45,909 bases of DNA, taken from assembly GCA_021827665.1 (NCBI GenBank), contig JAKAUR010000025.1, positions 1 through 45,909 on the forward strand. Reading direction: 5' to 3'. The notes beneath the pieces were generated by a model. The model saw only the letters and a program-made list of their open reading frames with translations. It was not told the DNA's origin and made no database searches. Below, one piece after another: positions 39,614 to 45,909 of the stretch. Numbering within the stretch: position 1 is the first letter of the stretch; each line of letters starts with the position of its first letter. The DNA is from Microcaldota archaeon (GTDB lineage Archaea; Micrarchaeota; Micrarchaeia; Micrarchaeales; Micrarchaeaceae). The translations under genes and the position numbers were made by a program.

Positions 39614-41467
39614 ATGGCAGATAAAAGTTATACAGGTGCCCTGAGCCACGTTGGCATGTTCGCCAAGAGCCTTCCAGGCTCCGCCAGCCTATATGCGATG
39701 CTAGTGGTTCTCGGCCTCGTAGCAGGCCCCATAACCGCATACGTCGCCCACATCTCCGATCCGCTTTACGGCCCTGCCTATGCCATAATAAGCGGTGCAA
39801 TAGGCGGCATACTCGCGATAATAGTCCCGACAACGATAAACATAATGCTCTTCAAGGCAATACGCAGCTACATACGCGTGAAATACATAATATTCGTTTC
39901 ACTCCTCGCAGAGCTCACCTACGGCATATTCCTGATATTCTCAGGTGCGATATTCTACATATCCCATTCATACGCCTTCGCGCTCGCCGCCATAATAGTC
40001 GGTGACGCCAGCATATTCGCATGGTGGATCTTCGTAAACAAGCTCGTAATGAACAGGTCCAAGAACGCGTCAATGTTCTCGCTGCTGCAGCCCACGATAA
40101 ACCTGATATTCTTCCTCCCCGCCAGCATAATATTCTTCGGGGTTACTCTCCCCATAGGCGTGCTCCTGATAAAGCTCTATGCCGCAATATTCGTGTTCCT
40201 TCTCATAAGCTACACAATAATATACTTCATAGACTCGCCCATAAAGAAAAGCCTAGGCTTCAGCGGCATAGATACCTTATCCCAGATGATACAGAACTGG
40301 CTCTTCAGCATAAACATCGCAGTCCCTAACAGGAAGGTGAAGAAGCCGTTCGGCGAAAAGGCAGACATAGCGGTCGATTCGATAGTGTGCACGGGAAAAT
40401 CCGGAAAGCCAATATTCGTCATAAACGTGCCAAACATACACTTCGGCCCAGTGGGCACGCTGGGCAGCAGCAACTTTCCATTTCTCATAGAACGCCACAT
40501 AAATTCGCGCTACAAGGCCAACGGCGTAGTCCTGCACTCCGCTATAAACGAGGACTACAATGCCATATCCAGCGACCAGTTCTCCCAGCTCAGGCGCACT
40601 ATAGACGACACTATGAAGCACTCAAAGCAAGCGCCTGGAGACCAGGATTATTCGTACTATTACGGCGAATCCAACGGCGCCATGGTCAAGCTCATAAAAT
40701 TCGGGGATTCGGCAATCGCCACGCTGACAAGAGCACCGCGCGTAACTGAAGACATAACTCCGGAAGCCTCTGTAATAATAAAGCATGCGCTTTCCGACTT
40801 CGCCAAGAACGTAACCGTTGTCGATGCGCACAACTCCAGGTACGAAAGCGCTCCTGCAGATGAGCTCGCAGCCGTAAAATTCGATTCCAAGGTGCTCAAG
40901 GACTACCTGGAGGCGATAAAGGGCTTGTCGCAGGTATCCTCATCAAAGACGTTGGAAGTAGGCTCAGCATCCGCCAACCTGTTTGAAAAGCTTGGGAACC
41001 CGAAGGATTTAGCCCCGGGGAATTCTAACGTGATAGTGTTCCGCATAGGCAACAAGGACATAGGCATAATACAGTTCAACGCAAACAACATGAACCCCAA
41101 GTTCAGGGAAAGGGTACTGGCCCACCTTTCGGAAAAGTTCAATGTAGATTTCGAGCTTTATACAACAGACACCCACTACGTCAATTCGCTAAGGCAAACG
41201 GCGAGCAACGTCCTGGGGAGCACATCCGGCTATTCCAAGATGAGCTCGGAGCTTGACAAAATGGTCGAATCAGCAATGTCCAACATGAAAGCGGCCAACA
41301 TGCTCTGGTATTCAGAGACGATGAAGAATTTCTACATCTGGGGGATAAATCAGAGGGAGAAGATGCTGACCGCAATGGATTCAATGATAGCCACGGCAAA
41401 GATACTCATACCGGCCATAATAGCTGCCGGCTTCTTCGTTGCCGCGTGGATAATAACATTAATATAG
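39614..41467 (+). CDS. DUF2070 family membrane protein
   Basis: About 617 residues. Six or seven membrane helices occupy the first 200 residues, a soluble domain follows (about 225-590; KPIFVINVPNIHFGPVG is distinctive) and one last helix closes the protein (LIPAIIAAGFFVAAWIITL). This is the layout of DUF2070, an archaeal family without a known role. HFGP and a later VVDAHNSR suggest a metal- or phosphate-handling site, though that is a guess. I prefer the ATG at 39614 to the GTG at 39605. Its position between cis-prenyltransferase and a dolichol-kinase-like gene suggests a link with polyprenyl lipids. Confidence 0.8.
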   Translation: MADKSYTGALSHVGMFAKSLPGSASLYAMLVVLGLVAGPITAYVAHISDPLYGPAYAIISGAIGGILAIIVPTTINIMLFKAIRSYIRVKYIIFVSLLAELTYGIFLIFSGAIFYISHSYAFALAAIIVGDASIFAWWIFVNKLVMNRSKNASMFSLLQPTINLIFFLPASIIFFGVTLPIGVLLIKLYAAIFVFLLISYTIIYFIDSPIKKSLGFSGIDTLSQMIQNWLFSINIAVPNRKVKKPFGEKADIAVDSIVCTGKSGKPIFVINVPNIHFGPVGTLGSSNFPFLIERHINSRYKANGVVLHSAINEDYNAISSDQFSQLRRTIDDTMKHSKQAPGDQDYSYYYGESNGAMVKLIKFGDSAIATLTRAPRVTEDITPEASVIIKHALSDFAKNVTVVDAHNSRYESAPADELAAVKFDSKVLKDYLEAIKGLSQVSSSKTLEVGSASANLFEKLGNPKDLAPGNSNVIVFRIGNKDIGIIQFNANNMNPKFRERVLAHLSEKFNVDFELYTTDTHYVNSLRQTASNVLGSTSGYSKMSSELDKMVESAMSNMKAANMLWYSETMKNFYIWGINQREKMLTAMDSMIATAKILIPAIIAAGFFVAAWIITLI

Positions 41468-41532
41468 GGTCAGACCGTATAGAATACATTGGCTCCCCAA
41501 TATGAAAATCGGGGAACGGGCGCGGTGCTTGA

Positions 41533-42459
41533 TTGTACTATTACCTGATATCAATAGTCGTGCTGGCTGCGGTTTTTCTTACTGAATACTACACGCGCAG
41601 GCACATCTCCGTAATAGGCATGCTCGCATTCGTGGCGATTTCGTTCGCAAGGTACGGGATTTCTTACCTGTCGGCATCGCTGTCTGCCATGCTGCTGCTC
41701 GCATTTTTACTGATGTACGCTTATGCCACCAAGAGATACGCCGCCTTCTATGGGGCCCTCGGAGCCGTAGCAGTGCTGTTCCTTCTATGCGTGCATTACG
41801 GCATAGCCACCACTTACGCCACGATGGCTTTCGGCATGGGCGCACTCTACGGGATAGCCTCTTCAGGCATAGAATCCAGCAGGTCAAAGCCGCAGAAGCA
41901 GGACATAGGCACCGAGCTGCGCAGGGACTATCTGCAGATACTCATGGGCGCGGCGCTTGTAGCAGCGCTAGGGTTAATGGGCATTTCGGGATTCTATCTC
42001 TCATTCTATCTCGTCCTTCTTGGGATATTCGGGATAGCGTTTTCAGCAAATTCCAAATCAAAGTCCCTATCCGTGCTGCGCAATCTTGAGAAGAACGGCG
42101 TGTTCTACGGCAGGGGCGCGATATTCCTTGCCATAGGCTTTACGATACTGATGTCGCTTTACCCCGACTTCAGGGTTGCCATGTTCGGGATAGCGGTATT
42201 GCTGTTCTGCGATCCGATTGCGACAATATTCGGGCTCAGGTTCGGAAGGAAGGCCAAGCTTCCTTACAATAAGAAGAAGAGCTATGCCGGCACCTTGTCC
42301 TACTTCATTCTGGGATCTGTATTCGGAGTGCTTCTCATAGGCTACATTGGCATACCCATAGCGCTTCTTTTGGCCCTTTTCGAAAGCCTGGGAAACAAGC
42401 TTGACGACAACGTAACCGTGGCCATAGCCTATGGCATAATCGGCGCGCTGCTCGCATGA
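41533..42459 (+). CDS. Dolichol kinase-like / CTP-dependent lipid kinase or cytidylyltransferase
   Basis: 308 residues with about nine membrane helices. The C-terminal part has the SEC59/dolichol-kinase and CdsA-type pattern: RGAIFLAIGFTI, then FCDPIATIFGLRFGRKAKLPYNKKKSYAGT and FESLGNKLDDNVTVA (each shown only in part in the family). These enzymes use CTP to phosphorylate or activate prenyl alcohols or phosphatidate. With cis-prenyltransferase two genes upstream, a polyprenol kinase is the likelier role. Start: a TTG at 41533, five bases after GGTG; there is no better codon nearby. The N-terminal 130 residues are less conserved helices. Confidence 0.75.
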   Translation: MYYYLISIVVLAAVFLTEYYTRRHISVIGMLAFVAISFARYGISYLSASLSAMLLLAFLLMYAYATKRYAAFYGALGAVAVLFLLCVHYGIATTYATMAFGMGALYGIASSGIESSRSKPQKQDIGTELRRDYLQILMGAALVAALGLMGISGFYLSFYLVLLGIFGIAFSANSKSKSLSVLRNLEKNGVFYGRGAIFLAIGFTILMSLYPDFRVAMFGIAVLLFCDPIATIFGLRFGRKAKLPYNKKKSYAGTLSYFILGSVFGVLLIGYIGIPIALLLALFESLGNKLDDNVTVAIAYGIIGALLA

Positions 42460-42564
42460 CGCAACACCTATACTGCCGCTATTAGCAATGATTTAATCCC
42501 CTTTAAAAACCTTCGTTTTAATAACTATTTGCCAACTTGTCTTGGCTTATTTTGGGGTGTTGAA

Positions 42565-42888
42565 TTGGTAAAACAAAGGAGTTTCAGCTTATATGACATC
42601 GAGCAGTTCCTCAAAGAAGCCGGTGCTGAGAAGATAAACGAGAAAGCAGTAATAACATTGGAACAGGAGCTCGAACAGACGGTAAAAGAGCTAGTGGGTG
42701 AGGCCTCTTTCTACGCCAATTATGCCGGAAGGAAAACGGTCATAAAATGCAGCGACCTGGCGCTTGTGCAGCCCAAGCATCCTATTTCGGGCTCAAGGGT
42801 TTTGTACGCGCACGACATTCGCAAAAGGGCCATGGCGCGCAAAAGGTCCAAGAACAGGATAATCCTCAGGCGCGTAAGGCTGCAGTAA
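42565..42888 (+). CDS. Archaeal histone-fold protein with a basic C-terminal tail
   Basis: 107 residues from a TTG that follows GGGGTG. Residues 9-67 are a histone fold: YDIEQFLKEAGAEKINEKA, a long middle helix (EQELEQTVKELVGEASFYA), then AGRKTVIKCSDLAL, which matches the loop-2 and last-helix signature of archaeal histones. Residues 68-107 form an extra tail with about fourteen Lys or Arg (for example RKRAMARKRSKNR). Most archaeal histones end soon after the fold. The protein presumably packs DNA; the tail would add electrostatic contacts or a second binding site. A TATA-like TTTAAAAA lies near 42500. Confidence 0.8.
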   Translation: MVKQRSFSLYDIEQFLKEAGAEKINEKAVITLEQELEQTVKELVGEASFYANYAGRKTVIKCSDLALVQPKHPISGSRVLYAHDIRKRAMARKRSKNRIILRRVRLQ

Positions 42889-42978
42889 AATCAAATCCTA
42901 TAATGGTAATGCTGTAAAAGTCCCTGTTGGAAACACTATTTAACCTTAAACGCCGCATAGCCCGCTTGGAGTGTTCAG

Positions 42979-43698
42979 ATGAAGATTAATCTCAATTTCC
43001 TGAAAAAGAAATCAAGCTACAGCGGCGACATAACTGGCATAAGCCTATACTGGAAGAACTCCATGCACGGTCTTCCCGGAAGGAAGATAACGGAGCGCGA
43101 GTTCAATGTCAAGATCCCATTCGCAAACAAGAACTACGAAAGCCTTTCCTTCCTCAAGAAAGCAGACACTACCGAAATAGTGCAGGGCATAGAGGTAAGG
43201 AGTCCATTCAAGCTCGTGAGCGTCGAGCCGCAGCTTCCGGCCTCAATAAAAGCGGGGGAATCGGTGGAATTCGACATAAAGGTCAGCGCCCCGGAATACA
43301 ACTACAATGGGCCGTTGGTTCTCAAGATGGTGCCAAAGCCCGTCGAAATGGTGCACGTCGAGCTCCCTGACATAATGGCCGTCAACGGGGACAAGAGGGT
43401 CAAGGTAAACGAGCACGGAGAGGTAAAGAGCGTGGAGAAAGGCTCCAACTTCGAGATATCGATGCAGATGTACAGGATACTCACGTACAACGACACGGTA
43501 ACAGGCGTTTCCGTCAACAAGCCCTTTGAATTCGTTGGGTCGGAGCCCAAGCTGCCGTTTACCATAGACAACAAGAGCAGCTTCGTCGCAAGCTTCTATA
43601 TAAAAGCTCCCGAATTCGACTACGCTGGTACATTGGAGCTTATTTTTGAAAAGCAGAATTCCGAGCATAAGCAAGAGCCTTCGGCTCCTGCCTCATAA
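42979..43698 (+). CDS. Two-repeat beta-sandwich-like protein of unknown function
   Basis: 239 residues, soluble. Two related units are visible: FKLVSVEPQLPASIKAGES ... APEYNYNGPLVLKM at about 75-117 and FEFVGSEPKLPFTIDNKSS ... APEFDYAGTLELIFE at about 183-225. Each looks like half of an Ig-like sandwich, so the protein probably arose by internal duplication. No signal peptide or membrane segment is seen, which is unusual for Ig-like domains, so it may act in the cytoplasm. No family recognised. It is convergent with rfcS, ending 21 bases from it. Confidence 0.65.
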   Translation: MKINLNFLKKKSSYSGDITGISLYWKNSMHGLPGRKITEREFNVKIPFANKNYESLSFLKKADTTEIVQGIEVRSPFKLVSVEPQLPASIKAGESVEFDIKVSAPEYNYNGPLVLKMVPKPVEMVHVELPDIMAVNGDKRVKVNEHGEVKSVEKGSNFEISMQMYRILTYNDTVTGVSVNKPFEFVGSEPKLPFTIDNKSSFVASFYIKAPEFDYAGTLELIFEKQNSEHKQEPSAPAS

Positions 43699-43719
43699 AT
43701 TTAATCTTTCCACTCCTGC

Positions 43720-44685
43720 TCACTGCCCCTTGGCTATGAGCGACAGGTTGGCAAGGAACGCCTCCAACTGTATGCGCTCGTTAGCGCCCTCCACTACCCT
43801 GAAGTTGCATTCGCCTATGTAGCTTATGGTCTTGAGCTTTGCTCTCTCGTCTATGTTCATTGCCTGTATTTCCCTGTAGCATTGCGTAAGTATGTCCTCC
43901 GCTCCTAGCCCGTGCTTCAGCATAAGCGTGTCTAGCTCCTCCCTCGCCTTCTCGAAGTTGCCCTCTACGCTGTATTTGAGCATGGATATTATCTCAGTGG
44001 GCCTTGCCCTAGAAGCCACGTTGTAGACTTCAGATTCTGTTATTTTCTTTGAGAACATGGCTGCGCTCTGCAGAACGTTGGTGAGCTTCCTCATGTCTCC
44101 GTCGCCCACGTATATGAGCGCCTCGATGGCCTTGTCGTCCATCTCCAAGCTCTCTTCCGTGGCTATCCTTTCGACGTATTTGCGCATGTCCGCGGAGGTG
44201 AGCTGCTTGAACCTGAAAACCACGCACCTGCTCTGTATGGGCTCTATTATCTTGCTAGCATAGTTGGCGCTGAGTATGAACCTGGTTTCCGAGGAATACT
44301 TCTCCATGGTGCGCCTGAGCGCGTGCTGCGCGTCTGCGGTAAGGGAGTCCGCCTCGTCCAAGAATATGATCTTGACCGGAACCTTGGCTATGGACATGGT
44401 CCTTGCAAAGTTCTTAACCTCTCCCCTTATGACGTCTATGCCCCTTGCGTCGCTTGCGTTGAGCTCCTTGAAGGCTCCCTCAAGGTCGGTTCCGTAAAGG
44501 TCCCTGGCGAGAGCGATCGCGCAGGTCGTTTTTCCTATTCCTGCGCTCCCTGCAAATATCATATTAGGGAAATTGCTTCCCTTTATGAAGGATTTTAGCC
44601 TTTCAACTATCGGCTTCTGGCCTATTACCTCCTCAAGGCTTTTGGGCCTGTACTTTTCCGTCCAAGGCAAATCAAGATTCGGCAT
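43720..44685 (-). CDS. rfcS: Replication factor C small subunit
   Basis: 321 residues. WTEKYRPKSLEEVIGQ opens it, then Walker A GSAGIGKT (46-53), NASD, Walker B IFLDEAD (108-114) and the arginine finger SRC (152-154). GDMRKLTNVLQ is the sensor-2 segment. Four copies plus RfcL form the clamp loader. I chose the ATG at 44685 because homologues begin there; a TATA box near 44722-44733 would put transcription start near 44700, so ATGs at 44694 and 44700 are possible leaderless starts. With rfcL in this same window, both loader subunits are present but about 5 kb apart. Confidence 0.95.
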   Translation of the reverse strand: MPNLDLPWTEKYRPKSLEEVIGQKPIVERLKSFIKGSNFPNMIFAGSAGIGKTTCAIALARDLYGTDLEGAFKELNASDARGIDVIRGEVKNFARTMSIAKVPVKIIFLDEADSLTADAQHALRRTMEKYSSETRFILSANYASKIIEPIQSRCVVFRFKQLTSADMRKYVERIATEESLEMDDKAIEALIYVGDGDMRKLTNVLQSAAMFSKKITESEVYNVASRARPTEIISMLKYSVEGNFEKAREELDTLMLKHGLGAEDILTQCYREIQAMNIDERAKLKTISYIGECNFRVVEGANERIQLEAFLANLSLIAKGQ

Positions 44686-44826
44686 GGTAATCATCAGCAT
44701 TAGCACTGACTATTTTCGGGTAAAAATATTTAACTATGCCTTCGCGTTATCAAAAAGCCGAAACGATGCGCGAAAATACGCCGATTTTTGCGAAACGGCT
44801 AAATCATTTGGTTGCCAAAAGCCATT

Positions 44827-44997
44827 ATGTCAATTTTAAAGCGCAAGGAAGCAAGGCAGGAGAAGCAAAGCGAAGGCATGAGTGGCATTGCCCATGCCGT
44901 GGCACTTAAGGAAACTCCCGTGAAAACTGCAGATTCTAAAACTCTTCAAAGACGCGGTGGAACCAAAGCGGAAAGATGCGGCAGGGTCCAAAAGTGA
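44827..44997 (+). CDS. Possible small basic protein (uncertain)
   Basis: A 56-codon frame opening MSILKRKEARQEKQSEG, rich in Lys, Arg and Thr. It ends within two bases of a GTG that is in frame with the M13 peptidase gene. There is no clear ribosome site and no recognised family. It may be chance, or an upstream frame coupled to the peptidase gene. Confidence 0.25.
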   Translation: MSILKRKEARQEKQSEGMSGIAHAVALKETPVKTADSKTLQRRGGTKAERCGRVQK

Positions 44998-45020
44998 AAG
45001 CAATGCCGAAGGGTAATCGC

Positions 45021-45909
45021 ATGGCAGCCTCCGAAAAATCAACGCTTGACAAGATAGGGTTCTCTGTAAAAAACATGGACAGGTCCGTTGACCCGTTCGA
45101 TGACTTCTACAAATATGCGTGCGGAACCTGGCTGAAAAAGCACGAGATTCCCAAAGACAAGGCAAGGATAGGCTCGTTCAACGAGCTCTATGACGCCAAC
45201 CTGCTCATACTCAAAGACATAGCCGAGAAGTGCGCAAAGAATGCGACAGGCAAAACCGAAAGCCTTGTGGGGAATTTTTACTCCTCATACATGAACGAAG
45301 CCCTCGCGGAAAAGCTGAAATTCAAGCCGTTAATGCCGATAATGAAAAGGATAAGGGACCTGGAAAGCACGGAAGAGCTCCCAAAGCTCTTGGCAGAGAT
45401 GTCCAGGATGGGCGCGGACGCTTTTTTCGACTCTTATGTTACATCAGACATCAAAAACAGCGGCATATACGCCCTTTACACCTGGCAGGGAGGCACAACG
45501 CTGCCCGACAGGGATTATTATCTCAATCCGAAGTTCGCAAAGCTCAGGAAGGAATACGTAAACCATATAAGGAACATGTTCGTGCTCTACGGCTCAAAGC
45601 CTTCGTACGCAATGGCCGACGCAAAGTCCGTAATGGAAATAGAGACCGAGCTGGCAAGGGTCCAGAGGACAAACGTCCAGCTTAGGGACGACATTAAGAA
45701 TTACAACAAGATGGCAATAAGGCAGATAAGCTCAAGGTATAAGAAAATCGGCTTGGCGGAGTTCTACAAGGCAATGGGCGCAAAGAAAATAAGCTACGCG
45801 ATAATAGGCCAGCCGGAATTCTTCGACAAGCTCGAAAAGATGATTCCCAAGCTTAAGCCCGCACAGCTCAAGGTGTATCTCACATGGTCCGTCCTTCACC
45901 AATACTCCG
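45021..45909 (+). CDS. M13 family metallopeptidase (neprilysin/PepO-like), cut by the window end
   Basis: The first 296 codons are present. The opening SVDPFDDFYKYACGTWLKKHEIP is, apart from length, the hallmark start of M13 peptidases (here cut for quoting: DPFDDFYKYACGTWL). Further family blocks follow: IYALYTWQGGTTLPDRDYYL and LAEFYKAMGA. The zinc motif HExxH should lie beyond the window. No signal peptide or anchor is seen, so it may be cytoplasmic, as in bacterial PepO. M13 enzymes are mainly bacterial and animal, and rare in archaea, so acquisition is likely. The ATG at 45021 lacks a strong site; an in-frame ATG at 45003 or GTG at 44994 is possible. Confidence 0.88.
   Translation, partial: MAASEKSTLDKIGFSVKNMDRSVDPFDDFYKYACGTWLKKHEIPKDKARIGSFNELYDANLLILKDIAEKCAKNATGKTESLVGNFYSSYMNEALAEKLKFKPLMPIMKRIRDLESTEELPKLLAEMSRMGADAFFDSYVTSDIKNSGIYALYTWQGGTTLPDRDYYLNPKFAKLRKEYVNHIRNMFVLYGSKPSYAMADAKSVMEIETELARVQRTNVQLRDDIKNYNKMAIRQISSRYKKIGLAEFYKAMGAKKISYAIIGQPEFFDKLEKMIPKLKPAQLKVYLTWSVLHQYS

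Noticed and set aside
1-45909. CRISPR arrays, insertion sequences, integrases and rRNA genes
   Set aside because: I saw no regular spaced repeats, transposase or integrase motifs, and no rRNA-like sequence.

Overview
The window looks like a chromosome segment from a small-genome archaeon, most likely of the Micrarchaeota/ARMAN part of the DPANN group. The archaeal assignment rests on GatD and GatE, both replication factor C subunits, an NreA repair protein, L40e, a histone-fold protein, DUF2070, a class III signal pilin, a tRNA-Thr with a canonical archaeal intron at position 37/38, and TATA-type promoters. Ribosome binding sites are mostly GGTG or GGTGA, and several genes best begin with TTG or GTG just after such a site. 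The Micrarchaeota placement is an inference from overall gene content and from features such as the HPGQ form of the IleRS signature; no marker phylogeny could be run.

Layout. 1-3.3 kb (minus): intron-containing tRNA-Thr, a lipid-linked sugar flippase, a small membrane protein, a CDGSH iron-sulfur protein and SAM decarboxylase. 3.3-3.8 kb: a gene-free, base-paired stretch that may be a non-coding RNA. 3.8-4.7 kb (plus): L40e, a small winged-helix protein and a DUF2666-like protein. 4.8-8.1 kb (minus): an unusually long HMG-CoA synthase and a solitary b6-type cytochrome b. 8.3-11.7 kb (plus): a DUF981 membrane protein, a surface protein that lacks its N-terminus, and a DUF4143-type ATPase behind a 20-bp perfect palindrome.

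11.8-14.5 kb is an AT-rich island. It carries a CFI-box protein, a frameshifted nuclease-like gene, nested hairpins and a membrane protein. One side is the 3' end of a tRNA-Gly gene, and the other has a 10-bp copy of that same end. It reads as a decayed element inserted at a tRNA gene.

14.6-20.9 kb (minus): a small acidic protein, a type IV pilin, a PLD-like protein, IleRS and four small proteins. 21.2-23.2 kb: an Lrp/AsnC-like regulator whose last 80 codons and 3' flank are tandemly duplicated; both copies keep an identical 52-bp block and a possible micro-ORF on the other strand. 23.2-28.2 kb (plus): an archaeal MiaB-like tRNA methylthiotransferase, then gatD, a small membrane protein and gatE, a tRNA modification and aminoacylation block. 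28.1-33.2 kb: an M24 peptidase, NreA, two unknown proteins, a ferredoxin-reductase-like flavoprotein and an XRE-family regulator with a likely self-operator. 33.3-38.7 kb: a membrane protein, a KaiC-like ATPase overlapping a Cys-repeat surface protein, a DHH nuclease, and RFC large subunit. 38.8-42.5 kb (plus): cis-prenyltransferase, DUF2070 and a dolichol-kinase-like enzyme, which together suggest polyprenol carrier metabolism that could feed the flippase. 42.5-45.9 kb: a histone-fold protein with a basic C-terminal tail, a two-repeat beta protein, RFC small subunit, and the start of an M13 metallopeptidase that runs off the window.

The observations most worth following are the tRNA-bounded island, the conserved duplicated block, the candidate structured RNA before L40e, a shared GC-rich palindrome upstream of two TATA boxes, and the tailed histone.
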